DNA from: Chinchilla lanigera
Taxonomy: Eukaryota; Chordata; Mammalia; Rodentia; Chinchillidae
Assembly: GCF_000276665.1 (NCBI RefSeq)
Contig: NW_004955472.1
Coordinates: 9,712,548-9,776,547, forward strand
Reading direction: 5' to 3'
DNA: 64,000 bases
The translations under genes were made by a program, and so were the position numbers. This document shows positions 36,216 to 47,725 of this stretch, piece by piece. The notes under the pieces are model-generated. The model was given only the letters and a program-made list of their open reading frames with translations, was not told where the DNA came from and did no database searches. Positions within the stretch are counted from its first letter, which is position 1. The number at the start of each line of letters is the position of its first letter.

Positions 36216-37767
36216 CACTCAATCAAGTTTAATTTCTCTAAAATCTATTAGTATTTCAGTATTTATAAGCTGTTATTAGGGTATTACCAACATAATCACT
36301 TTAACCATACGTGTACTCATATTCTGTACAAAACAGCATTGAGCTCTTCCTGGAAGAGAAGAAGATATGAGAGCATTGGGATATGTATTTGAAAGAAAAG
36401 ATAATAATGTTTATGCATGAAAAGAATCTAAGGTATTTTGAAATCATCACAATTAAAATAGACAATGGCCTACAATTAAGAATACACAAATTTTTCTAGA
36501 GAAATTAGTTGAATAAATAATTACAGTCCTCATAAAATAAACTGTTTGACATATACAAAAATTGGAAAACAAGTTGTTAGGTTAAATGAATTTATCTACA
36601 TAATTATTTTTGTCACTGTTTTGTTTTTCTTTTAGAATTCTTATCATAGCAATTACTATCTTAACATGCACTGGCAAATTCCAGAAAACCAAAATCCAAT
36701 AGCTTTTGGATATTTCACCTTTTATTTCTGGAATGTGTTTGGATGACTAAGACAAGCAGATGCTTCTTTGCATCATGGAAAGACGCAAGCAGACTTGAAG
36801 CTCAGTGCAAATGCAACTGCATATTCATCAGGCTCCCCGGTTATAAATGGCAAAGGCAACACTGGCTCACAGCTTAGCCCACAACATCCGTACTCAGGAT
36901 CATGAAATAGTCTGGTTTTCCTTGAGTCTAGAAAAACAAGAGGTTGTAAAAACAGATACGAACAGCATATGAAACAAATAATTCAATAAATGTTAATACA
37001 GTCATCCATACGCAGTTTAATCCCTTTTCAGGTACATGCATGTGGAAATAGTAATATAAACTATTGTATTTTAACATAGTCATTAACACATTTAGGAACG
37101 ACCACTATGAAGTATGTTCCCCTATTACAGCATCAAGCAACAGAGCTTGGCAGTGATTCATGAGGATTGCTATGCTATTGATTACAATATCAAATGGTGA
37201 TATCTAAAGAGAAACCCATGGAGTTAATCATCACTAACACATACCTTTGGCATCAGAGTCAGATCAGATCAAGAAGTCTCTCTAAGGTTATTTAAATAAA
37301 AGAAGACTTCAGGGAAACCATAGCTTTTATATTAAAAAATAAGAATTTCACATAAAATGAATGAATCTACCATGAAGTATGGACATATGAATGGGGAGTT
37401 AACAAAAATAATATCAATATATATCAGATAAGCTGATTTTGTTCTTATTTAACCTCTGTAAAATTATTACTAATATAACAGTGAATCAGTGTTGAATATT
37501 GATATACCAGTTGGGATATGGAGCAAACATAATCAGATTATGCACAGTTTTGATAAAATGAGCACCCCTACTCTCCCTACTCTTCCAAAACCTGGTGAAG
37601 AAATAAGCCTTTGTGATTCCACCATTTAAAGAGAAGAAAACAAAGCAAAACAAAACACATATTGCCATTTCATGAAAAAGCATATCATAAATTTATATGC
37701 TTAGAATTTGATAATATCAAAACAGATAAGATCTTTCCTTCTGATTAATCTCAGTACAGAATGCACA
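36216..37767. other. Unassigned AT-rich DNA
   Basis: No gene or repeat recognised; short open frames without domains (36301-36489, 37486-37683). Confidence 0.4.
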
Positions 37768-37877
37768 GGAGCTGGGGATTTAGCTCAGCGGCAAAGCGCC
37801 TGCATGTCAAGCGTAAGGTCATGAGTTTGGTTCCTGGTACCCGAGAAAAAAACCAAAAAAAAAAAAAAAAAAAAAAA
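37768..37877 (+). mobile_element. ID SINE, sense
   Basis: 'gctggggatttagctcagcg' body, box B 'catgagtttggttcc', 'tggtacccgagaaaaa' end and a long A-run. A target duplication is uncertain: 'gaatgcacag' before and 'gaaaacacag' after agree at 8 of 10. Open frames 37751-38046 are by-products of the poly(A) and SINE. Confidence 0.92.
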
Positions 37878-38164
37878 TTGAAAACACAGACACATGCGGT
37901 GAGTGAGCCATCCAGAAGGCTAAGGTCAGTTGATGGTGCAGATGCTGAGAACAGGGCGTAATATTGGTAGACCAGAACGCTGTCCTCCATCCAAACTCAG
38001 AGCTGGTGGCCTCTCTGAACAATAGCAAGTTTTGACATAAACTCAAAATTATCTTTCATTCTTATAGTTTCAAAACCTTGAACATAGTTATTATCTTCAT
38101 GATGCATATTAAAATTAAAAAGTAAAAAAATTGCAAATGCTAGAAATTGCACTGACAGGATTTT

Positions 38165-38345
38165 GTGTGATCTTCATGACATCCCTATGAGGTACGTATC
38201 ATTAGTGCACTTTACATGGTATAAAATAGAAGTTCATAAATGCTTAATAATTTAATAAGGATTCATTAAATTGTAACTATCACAGCGTCAGTCCAAACAC
38301 TGGATTGCAATACTCTCAGGCCTCATGCTTTATCTACTAGTGATT
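38165..38345 (-). mobile_element. MIR SINE, antisense, degraded
   Basis: Words 'gatcttcatgacatccctat', 'gaggtacgtatcatta', 'ctttacatggtataaaatag' and 'ctctcaggcctcatgcttta' follow the order of a reversed MIR. Old and diverged. Confidence 0.5.
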
Positions 38346-38384
38346 AAATCCAGTACTGCAACTCACCTCTTTTTCTATAAAGGG

Positions 38385-38550
38385 ACACACAGTAAATATT
38401 CTCAGCTTTGTAGACCAGATGTCTCTTTGTCACAGCTACTGTTTGCTGTTATAGAATGGAAGCAGCCATGAACTAATGGACAAACCTATAGCTCAATGCA
38501 ACTTTCCTTACAAACACAAGTAGTAGTCCAGACTTACTGAACCTTTTCTC
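38385..38550 (+). mobile_element. Old DNA-transposon-like repeat (probable hAT group)
   Basis: Contains 'agctttgtagaccagatgtc', 'tctttgtcacagctactg', 'atggaagcagccatgaacta' and 'gcaactttccttacaaacac', which resembles a common mammal-wide repeat with 'gcagccatagacaata'. Family name not certain, no ends seen. Confidence 0.4.
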
Positions 38551-40164
38551 ACATCATTTTATCAAATGTTCTGCTGGAGAATCAACTGCCAAATACTTTT
38601 TTGTGTGAGTATTCTACTGCATAAGGTAAAATATTCATCCAGGACATTGTGTAAGTGGTATAGGCAGCAGGAAAATCTCAGTGCCAAGTGTAAAGCCCAC
38701 ATTCTAACTCATATCAAAACCCACACTCTGGCATGAATGACCCTGCAGAGCAGAGGATGTTTTCACTACAACCAATGGGGTTGAAAGCCTCACTCAGGCT
38801 TTCTTTTTATTAGTATACAAGTAGCCATGCTTTCCTGTACGTTGTGGGATGAGTTCTTGACATCAAACTTCTGTATTCTAGAATTTCAAGACAAAATAAT
38901 GAGTAAGTTTCTAACATTTGGTCTGTGCTGAGAGGGAGGACAAAAGGGAAAGACAAATGCATAACACATGTATGGATTGGTATCTGAAGGCTGTATTACT
39001 GCTAAAGTAAGCACCAAGTGGATAAAAATTCCATCTGAGAAGTTTTAGTGGTGGTTATTTTTGTCAAATATAAGTGGCAACTTCATTCAATGACATCAAT
39101 TTAGAAACTTTTCCAAAAATCTAAAATAATTTGTCAAAGAAAAGTGTTACTAAAACTCATATTCAAGTCAAAAGGCTGTAGCCACAGAAAGACTAAAGGT
39201 TCCTGTTTCTCTCTGGTGGCCTCATTTTGTGTCCATATTTTCCAAAACTTTACTTCTTCGACTCATATATGAGAAATACAAATATAAACATATATGTTCA
39301 TCATTCTTAACATGCCTTTAGATGCATAGATTATAGGTTCTGGTTAATATCTATAAGTGGATAAATAACAAAATTATCTTATGATATAATCATTATATGA
39401 ATTTATTCTGTATTTTTTGTTTAAAGTTCTTAAGGGTCAGTCAAATTTTCTGAATTTCAAAATAAAACTATAAATGTGTGTGTGTGTGTTAAATTTATAG
39501 ATTGATAAATTTATGTACTTTTAAATCATGTGCCTCAAAGATTAAGAAACATCATGTGTGTGTGTGCATGTGCATGGGGTGTGTCCACCCCATGCCGAAA
39601 ATCTATATTGTGCTTCTCTTTCCCCTACCTCCTTCCATCATTTTCTACTGATTTGTGGAATCCTCAGTTGCTTAATGAAACATGACATGTTTAATTAACT
39701 GTTTAATGTTATTCTTCCAGCATAGATTAGAAAATCCATGAAGGAAGTTTTTTCCTTTTCCTTGTTGTATTCCCAAATATTTGAACAATATATGGGACCA
39801 AAAAATCACATAATAAGATTGCATAAAACTAAATAACTTTTGACTAAATAAATTAACTGACTTCCCCTTTAGGTGAAACATAAAGGAAGATACTTGTGTC
39901 AAAAACTCTTTACACAAATAACCTTCAAAGGTGTAAGACCTCGTCTCATTTTTAAGACCAATTTTTACATGTACATTTAGATGAGTCCTGAGAAGTTTTT
40001 CTCACAGCTGTGCCCCCCAGGAAGGAATGTGTTCACGGGGACCCTGCACATTGTCACAGAGCAAAATCAGTCTTCAACTGCTGTCTGCTTAGATGGTTCA
40101 GTTAAGCTTCTGATAGAGTATCAAGTAAATTGCCAATTTGGGTGACTGGATCAATAATAATAAT
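38551..40164. other. Unassigned DNA with short TG repeats
   Basis: No gene recognised. Short (TG)n runs lie at 39476-39489 and 39554-39566; a GGGGTGTGTCCACCCC near-palindrome lies at 39577-39592. Confidence 0.45.
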
Positions 40165-40375
40165 TCCTTGTTATTTGTTTAGCAAGCACTTACACTTCAC
40201 AATAACACTTTCACATCTGTTGTTCAATTTTATCCTTAAAAGAATAAGGTGCCAGCAAGAGTATCAGGCTACATTTTTCATTTCTCAAATAAAGACATTT
40301 CAGAGAAATTGACCAGCAGAGATGGAATACAGTATAAACCCCTAGGTTTTCTACCCCTTAGTTCATTATTCTGTT
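40165..40375 (-). mobile_element. MIR-type SINE, antisense, degraded
   Basis: Plus strand shows 'agcaagcacttacacttcac', 'ttgttcaattttatcctt', then 'caaataaagacatttcagag' and 'accccttagttcattattct', the reversed MIR order. Diverged, so only moderately sure. Confidence 0.5.
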
Positions 40376-40569
40376 CATTTGGTGACCCTGTCCTGGGACA
40401 CAGCCACCTTTGTTGAGGTGTAAACAAGTATATTTAACAAACAAGCACATTCAAGGTGAGTGGCAGAACCATAGTTAATCACTTAATTTTTTCTAAAATA
40501 GAAATGAGGAGAATTAATCCCAGCTGTGTGATGATTTCCTCCCAGATCAGAGGTGGCATATTATAAGGA

Positions 40570-40665
40570 AGACCGTGTGTAACAGTGCAAAGGTCCTTGA
40601 CCTCGGATCCAAATATTGACTCTATTCCCAGCACTGGCCCAATGTAACTTTCATAGGCACATTTG
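40570..40665 (+). mobile_element. MIR fragment, sense
   Basis: 'taacagtgcaaaggtccttg', 'acctcggatccaaatattga' and 'ctctattcccagcactggcc' resemble the 5' half of MIR. Confidence 0.45.
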
Positions 40666-40798
40666 AAAATAGCTCTACACTTTATAGTTACGAGACAGAT
40701 CTTTTGTTTTGAAGATTAATCATAATATATACATGTGAAAGTATGCATTTAAGCCCCACACCCAGATTTTCTCTGAGAATATTACGTCCCTTTCTACT

Positions 40799-40875
40799 AG
40801 CTCGTTAGCCATCTCGTCCATATCACGTGTATCAGCCATCAGCTCATTAGCTCTCTCGTCCATATCACGCATATT
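40799..40875. repeat. Tandem duplication with 42-base period
   Basis: 'agctcgttagccatctcgtc' at 40799 and 'agctcattagctctctcgtc' at 40841 are each followed by 'catatcacg'. The period is a multiple of three, so on the minus strand the frame 41010-40720 (96 codons) carries two copies of an 'RDMDE(R/M)ANEL(M/V)' unit. No domain, no homologue known to me; probably not a gene. Confidence 0.8.
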
Positions 40876-41589
40876 AACAATAAGAACGTGATGTGTTGGA
40901 GCAGCATCATTCACCACACAGTACAGTGTGGGCCCCCTGCTAAACAAGAGTTGGCTGTCATAATTTTGACCAATTACAGGCAAAAAAACAGAAAAGAATT
41001 TTAAAAACAAACAAATTCATTTCTTCGAATTTAAGTGGATGTCAGGTGCAACATACGTTTGATGTCTTCTTTTTTTTTGTTTCCACTTCTTCCTGTCCGG
41101 CATCTGAACAAGAAGGTGAAATAGCCCCGTGTGACTACGAGGAGGCATAGCCATGATAGGAATAACTGGGAGAGGGTCAAGGGACCCTCACTGTAGCAAG
41201 AACCCACTCCTTGACACTCTGTGTTCACTATTTGTGACTAAAAGCAAAGACCCTTATTCTGTACTTCACTGTTCGGGAGAATTTCCTTGACTTCAAACAA
41301 AATTCCCATCCCATAAATTTCCTTTTATTCAAATTTCTTTAAATGATTTCTCAATTCACCCTAAAAATACTTCCAAATTAATATTTATTTAATAAAATAA
41401 TCAATATATTGAATTGCTGGGGCTGTGGAAGCCAGGGTTAACATTCAGGTAGGTGTGTCATACCCAAGTTTAAACTCTCACCCATATATACAGTGTCCAA
41501 TGCAGTAAGTTTTCATCAAGATCACATTGAATGTAAGGGATTTCTTTGATGTGGTATATTTAGCACTTTGTAAACCTGATGTAGGCCTT
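40876..41589. other. Unassigned DNA
   Basis: Nothing identified apart from the short frame noted above and a 65-codon antisense frame (41031-41228) without domain. Confidence 0.4.
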
Positions 41590-41735
41590 CTATTATCACA
41601 CTTTATAGGTAAGAAGGGCCAGCTGTAGAGAGCCAAAGATGCTCCCCAGGATCATGTTTATGGAGAGCAGAGCTGTGCAGATTCAAACACTGCGCTGCTA
41701 GATTCCAAATCCATATTCCCAATGCCCGTGCTGCA
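41590..41735 (-). mobile_element. MIR SINE, antisense
   Basis: 'ctttataggtaagaagggcc', 'ccccaggatcatg', 'gagcagagctgtgcagattc', 'aaacactgcgctgctagatt' and 'ccaaatccatattcccaatg' follow the reversed MIR core (remaining-bases, region of 'cagagctgggattcgaaccc') in order. Confidence 0.6.
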
Positions 41736-44700
41736 CTTCTTTGATTGCACTATAGAATGTCAATGTCCAATTGCTGCTAACAGAAATTTGAGTATTGAAA
41801 ACAGAAATTTTCTTCAAGAACATCTAGCTGTTCATTGCATGTATGGTGGAGCCTCTTCTGGTTAGGGATGAGTTCTCACCACATTAAGTCTGCACTGAAC
41901 TCAGTTGTGCTTTACACACCCAAACTGACTACCTTCATGAAATATCTTACTCTATTGTGAAGTTACTAATAATTTGAATAGATTCCACATAGCTTAAACA
42001 TCAAATATTGTCCTCAGTGTATGCTGAGCATTTTTCTGCTGGCAGACACTCCTTAAGTTTTCATTTTAACCCTTGAAACCTTAGGGATAAGGATAAACAA
42101 GCCCCTACTATCTGGTACAAGATTGTCAGACTTCTAGTTGCATTCCTTTTGAATTCTTTCATGTTAAGCCAGACAGAGGCACTTCTGTTTTCTTCCCTTT
42201 AGCATCTGGAATATCAATGATCTAGGATGTATTTTCATGGATTTAGAGTCTAAAATGTCACCACATGCTGTGGCTAATCATAATACATAATAATAACTGC
42301 TGTGAAAGTTCTTTCACTGTCAGTTTTATTTTTATTTCCTTTAAAAAATAATTTCAGTGCCCATTGCTGTGCCTCTGAATACATTTACAAGTCAAAACCA
42401 TGTATTAGATTTTTTTCAAAAAGACAAAATGCTAACACCCAGACCCTTCAAATCTCAAGCCTCAGGCATAATAATTGGGCTGCTAGCACAGAAAAACAGT
42501 GATTTTAGATGGCTAAGAATTTAGGTAGAATCATAGACTCAGAGAAATTGTTAACTTTGAAGCCTATTTAGTTTAAATTTCATGTGTTACATTACTATTT
42601 ATTACTTCATAATCACACAAAAACATATAAAATATTTTATGAAGTAACTATCTACCCATTCATTTAACTCTATAGGAAATTTATTCCAAGTCAGTTGCCT
42701 TTTTTAAGACTGTATTTCAGTGGCAAGATGTGGTTTTGTTACTTCTGTGTGTATGTTGACTGGGACGCTTACTCTCAAAAGCTTCTGTTCAGTATTTCTG
42801 GGTTCTATAGTTAATCAATTTTTATACACATAACTGTTCAATTATTTAAAGATGGAAAGCATCTCTGTAGGTCTCATGTTTTTCTTTAACATGCTAATAA
42901 GTTATATATACACAGCTCTATAGCATTTGGATAGAATTTATTCAGTTGACTTTATACTAAATAGCCTATATGTAAAGATAGCTATAATTTAGATATGTAC
43001 CTAAAGGATACGTACCACTGAAATTAAAGGTCAATTGTAAGTCCAAGTGATCTTCCAAATGAAACCCTTACAGGCTGAAGAAAATAAGAATAGTTTGTAT
43101 AACTTTAACACCGGTGTCTTCAACACTAGATGTCATGCAAATGCTTTACCCTAGCTGATAGATATTCTCCTTCCTCCCTTTCCCTCCACTTCATTCTCAT
43201 TTTCTTAATGGAACTGCAGTCAGGAAGTTAGGACCCTCAGATTAGGCTTTTCTCCTTTAGAATACCCTGAGCATACAGCGTGTCTTCAAATAACAAGGCA
43301 TTCATTACCTTCTAACCTCTTAATTCAAACTCTATGTTACATAGTCCCATAAGTCTGTGCATTGCTGCACCCACAACTTGTAAGGCATTCCGCCATTATG
43401 ACTGTACACTTATTCAAAACCCATTTGTCCATCCATCTCCATAAGGAAAACAGATTAGTCTTACTTTTGCTCATTATCCACTGAGCTGCCCTCAAATTTT
43501 AGTTCAAAGTAGATGAGAAGTAAACATTTGTTGAATAAAACATTAAATGGATGATTGTAAGCAAAATTAGATAAAAGTTTCAGGGAAGGAAGGGTTGAAT
43601 TTGGCAAAAACAGATGCAGTGAATTAAATGAGCTAAAATCCAGTTGCCTAGGGGATTTGTATGTGTGTTTGTATGTGGATGAGCACACACATGCATGTGT
43701 GCTTGTGTGCACTTATGAGGAAGGGGAGATGGCTAAATGGAGACAGACATGAGCCGTAAGGCACAAGCTGAATCTTACAACTTAAACCAGAGTCTGGGGT
43801 AGAGAAATTAGCAGTGACCCTGAATGAGATTTTCTTAGACTCCTCATCTTCTCCTGCCTCAAACAGTGACTCTCCCATCTTCCTTTACTCTTGTAGACCA
43901 ATGGAAAATTTAGTCTCTAGAGAGTTTAGTAACAGAAGTCCACATTTTGAGACATAAAACACAGCTAACATATAAAACGGTGGGGAAGGGAAGTGAGATG
44001 AAATTAGACAAGAGGGACTCAGTGAACAACCACGGAATTGCCAGCATCTTCTCTGGAATATAGCCTGTCAGGTTTACTCAGGCTAGAACTGGGAAAGTGC
44101 AATGTGCAGGTCCTCAGAAAAGCTGGTGCCAAAGAAGATTAAATACGTAGGAAAATTCATGAGAAAAGGTCCTCGGGAGATGGAAGAAGGAAGAAATGGG
44201 AGTAGGCAGGAGGAGAAGCAGAAGAGAAAAGGACTGAAGTGGAAGTTTCAGACTGCATTGCAGGTCTAAGACAGTTTTGGCCAAGCCAGTGGCAAGTTCT
44301 TGGACAAAGATACCACTTGAAGAAATGGTCCTTTATATCAACACTCAGCACAAGGCCAGGCCGCACTGCTCATCCACTGTGTACGGTAGCAAGGGAAAGA
44401 ATGTGCTCAGCTGAGGCGCAGGTGCGGAACGAGAGCCGCTGCGGCAGTTACTCACTATAGTTGCATAGGTAAGTGATCTGAGCAGTACACTTTCATGCCC
44501 ACCACTATTTACTTTCAGGAAACTGAGCACCCCCTGAAAATTACATTACAATTCAATTTCTTCATGGAAGGACAATAAGCATCTTATATGGAGATTTAAA
44601 TATGTACATAAAGTCCAGAACCATAAATGCTATTGAGATATACAACTTTTAACATGACTTGTAATGTTCCTCACCTATAACCAAAAAAAAAAAAAAAAAA

Positions 44701-45611
44701 ACCAGATCTGTAAACAAATATGAGATAATGTTGCCAACTAGTTATTCTCATTGGCAGATTTTTTTCTGTGGGAATTATGTCCTTTTCTATATATTTGAAA
44801 TGGTTCAAAATTGGGTGCTTCAGAAGAAAAAAAAGACACACAAGAATGTGAGAAACTCCTCTGCTGAGTACGACAAGGTGGCTGTACCAGGATACAAGTT
44901 TTAGGTATAAAGAGAAGAAATTCAGAAGATGCCTGAATAGGCCAAAGTCCAGTAACTTAAACAAACAAAACAATGAACAACAGGGTCCTAACATAAAATT
45001 AAGTCTGTTTTTAATTTCTGCCATTCTGCCTACCTATCATCTATTCTCTTCCTTAGCAAGCACAAAATTGTAAATTTTTTCTTTAGAGTCACCATTCCTC
45101 CCCACTCCTGTGGTTTTAGTGTGGTGGAAGTGCTCCCTGATATATGCTGTACATGGGACTCTGACTTAACAAACGACAGCATTCTGTTCCCGGGCTATGA
45201 TATTTGAATATTTGCCTCACAGACACATAATCCAAATGGTACAGCAAGATTCCATCGTTTTTGGTATTTTGAAACTCAAGAAAAAACAGCTTTCAATGTA
45301 CATAATTTCTATGCTCCTACAATTACAAAGCTGGAAATCATCTCACTATAATGGAAAAAGCAACCCAAAGATGAAGTTTCTAAAGATGAAAGTTAATCCA
45401 GAGAAGGGGAAAATCTGTGTGTGGTAGTGATGCCTCAGTTCAAACCCTGCAGTGCCTAGAATCAAAGAATTAAAACAAGTCAGTAACTTCTTTTTTTATT
45501 TCTTAATTTGAAATTGGTTTAAGCAAAGAATTGGATAAGGTTTTATATTGGTAAATAGAAAGTAAATATTCTGACCTCTGATAGTGTTGAATTAACAGAA
45601 GAAAAGAGACA
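41736..45611. other. Unassigned DNA, 3.9 kb
   Basis: No gene recognised. A TG/CA-rich stretch lies at 43660-43715. A small CpG-containing patch at 44350-44460 is followed by a good 5' splice-site word 'ggtaagtga' (44468-44476) but without a convincing exon. A poly(A)-type run lies at 44684-44701. Short open frames, up to 117 codons (44671-45024), show no domain. Confidence 0.4.
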
Positions 45612-45700
45612 TTGCATTTGTTAATTTAGAAATATTGCATTTGTTAATTTAGAATTATGCATTTGTTAATATTAGAATGCATTTGTTAATTTAGAATTTT
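45612..45700. repeat. Short tandem repeat, about four copies of a 20-23-base unit
   Basis: 'gcatttgttaat' recurs at 45614, 45637, 45659 and 45679, usually followed by 'ttagaa'. Confidence 0.9.
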
Positions 45701-46068
45701 ATCTGTTGAAACTAAAACTAAATACATTTTACAGATCAGAAATTCTACTTTTAAGAGTTTATTTTATGTATTTTCTTGACAAAGTATGTAATAAAGTTTT
45801 CAAAGTGTGTTTCATGCGGTACAGTTGTAGGAAAAAAAAAAGAGAAAAGAGAACCTAAACATAAATTAATAGGATTGGTATTAAACAAATTATACTGAGA
45901 TAACTACAAAGAATGAGGAGGTAGTTATAATAGAACCAGTGGCCAATAATGACAAAACATTTCTTTTTAGTTTTAAAAGAGAATGGAACATAGAACATGG
46001 TATAGCATTGAAAAAGCTGTTTAGAAGAGAGGATATACAGCAAGACATGCTGCACCCATTTTACCTTC
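45701..46068. other. Unassigned AT-rich spacer
   Basis: Nothing identified except an A-rich run at 45832-45850. Confidence 0.4.
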
Positions 46069-46440
46069 TGGCCTCCTTGTTGTTTTTGTCTCTGTTTTTT
46101 CCAGTACTGAGGACTGAACCCAGGGCTTTGCACTGAGCTATATCTCTTACATCCCAGCTCTTTCACTAATTCTTTTCCTGTTTGTTTTTTGTTGTTGTTG
46201 TTGTTGTTTTAGTTTTTCTTCTGGTACCAGAAATCGAACTCACGACCTTGCACTTGCCAGGCAGGTTCTGTGCTGCTGAGCTAAATCCCCAGCCCCTCTT
46301 TCACTAATTCTTATTTTGAGACAGGGTCCCCTAAGTTACTAAATTGCCTAGTTATACTCAAACTTGTGCTCCTCCTGTTTAAGCCTCCTACAGTGCTGGG
46401 AATATGAGCTGGCACCACCACCTCCTGCTTCTTTTGACTT
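46069..46440 (-). mobile_element. B1-dID SINE, antisense, split by a younger ID
   Basis: Reading the minus strand, a B1 unit at 46440-46313 (plus-strand words 'ttttgagacagggtccc', 'cctacagtgctgggaatat') continues after the inserted ID into an ID-like unit at 46157-46069 ('ccagtactgaggactgaacc', 'cactgagctatatctc'). The host is B1-dID, interrupted at its B1/ID junction. Confidence 0.82.
46175..46295 (-). mobile_element. Young ID SINE nested in B1-dID, with perfect 17-base target duplication
   Basis: Reversed ID: tail with (GTT)n-type units at 46189-46210, end 'ttcttctggtacc', body 'gaactcacgaccttgcactt', 'gctgagctaaatccccagcc'. Flanked by 'ctctttcactaattctt' at 46158-46174 and identically at 46296-46312, so the insertion is recent relative to the host. 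Confidence 0.95.
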
Positions 46441-46520
46441 CCAAAGCTGTGGTATACGGAAAATATGAAAAATTACCTTCTTCACAAGTAAGTAACTTGT
46501 TTTAAAATTGAGTACTATAG

Positions 46521-46782
46521 GGGCTGGGGATTTAGCTCAGCGATACAGTGCCTGCCTTGCAAGTGCAACATCGTGAGTTCGATTCCTGGTACCGGAAAAA
46601 AAAACAAAAAAACAAACAAACAAAAAAAAAAAAATCCTGTAGGATTCGGCCAGCAGTGACAGCTCTGAGCNNNNNNNNNNNNNNNNNNNNNNNNNNNNNN
46701 NNNNNNNNNNNNNNNNNNNNNNNNNNNNNNNNNNNNNNNNNNNNNNNNNNNNNNNNNNNNNNNNNNNNNNAAAAAAAAAAAA
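46521..46782 (+). mobile_element. ID SINE, sense, followed by short foreign stretch and a 100-N gap
   Basis: ID body 46521-46600 ('gggctggggatttagctcag', 'ggtaccgg'), then an A/C-rich tail to 46634. Next come 36 bases of unrelated sequence (46635-46670), the gap (46671-46770, exactly 100 N, so of unknown size), and an A-run. Target duplications 'attgagtactatag' (46507-46520) and 'atcgagtactacag' (46783-46796), 12 of 14 identical, enclose the whole. Confidence 0.85.
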
Positions 46783-46796
46783 ATCGAGTACTACAG

Positions 46797-47244
46797 AAGC
46801 AAAGTCATAGGACAGGCTCATGAGTGGGACTGAAAGGCAGCAATGGACCAGGACGCTGTTATAGAATCCATGAGAATTCTGTGGAGAAAGGAGCGATAAC
46901 TTAAAAGTGGTGAAATGACATCTGAAATATGTCTACTGTCTTTTTGTTGTCTAATACAGAAAATGGGATTTTTAATTACAGCAGTAGGAAAAGTTGCAGA
47001 GAAGAGGGAAAATCACTAATTCTATCACAGGGACCCACGTTCACAGGGCAAGAATATAATGCAGCTCCAGATATTCACTGGGAGGCAGAAAGAAGGGTTT
47101 CAGGACATTGGCTCTGAGTGGGACTCAGCCAAATCTCAAGCCTGGGGAGAAGCTAAACTCATCCCTACATATGCAGACAGGAAGAATTTGGGCCAGAATT
47201 AATTCAAATGCTACTTACAAGTGGCCATCAACAAATATAGGAAA
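46797..47244. other. Unassigned DNA
   Basis: Nothing identified; the 62-codon frame 46929-47117 has no domain. Confidence 0.4.
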
Positions 47245-47725
47245 TGTTTAATTTTTTAAAAAAGTTATTGTAAAAAGAGTGCCATTAATGTCCTTCAAAA
47301 TAGTTCCCTTCATTGTAAACACACTTATCCCACAGTTCTTGGCACTTTATGAAGCAGTTCTGGAAGTTTTCCCTGAAGGTCTGTTGGCCCCCTTGTACAT
47401 GCAGCCTCCATGTCTTGAACCTATTCAAACAAGTAGCGTTTCATGGTTGTTTTGCATTTTGGGAAGAGGCACAAGACAGATCTGGTGGACGGGCACATCA
47501 CAATGTTTTTATACGCCTGCCTTTTAGTTGGATGGCGCTAGGCAGCTGCATTCACACTGTTTTTGATCAGACCTCATAAATGGATGAGATAAAGCAGGGC
47601 TTCCAGAACTGCTTCAGGAAAAGGCAAGAGTGTTGGGACAAGTGTGTTCAAAGGCACGGGAAGTATTTTGAGGGTAATTAATGATAATGTGTCTTTTACT
47701 GTAATAGATTTTTAAAATCTTTAAT
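47245..47725. mobile_element. Foldback of two mariner-type transposon 3' ends
   Basis: The right arm (about 47560-47725) on the plus strand encodes, with drift, 'FQNCFRKRQECWDKCVQRHG' and then KYFEGN-stop: the C-terminus of a mariner-type transposase, followed by 'gtcttttactgtaatagatt'. The left arm (about 47245-47500), read on the minus strand, encodes 'FQNCFIKCQELWDKCVYNEG' and NYFEGH-stop. The arms are inverted copies of about 120 bases or more ('aagcagttctggaag' at 47353 against 'cttccagaactgctt' at 47609). There is no N-terminal or catalytic part in either, so both are dead. The fragment at 14786-15130 is the same family. Confidence 0.7.

Noticed and set aside
37751..38046. Frames with long Lys or Phe runs
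   Set aside because: They read through the ID poly(A) tail at about 37855-37877.
45612..45700. CRISPR-like spaced repeats
   Set aside because: The 20-23-base units are directly abutting AT-rich tandem copies without spacers, in a mammalian genome.
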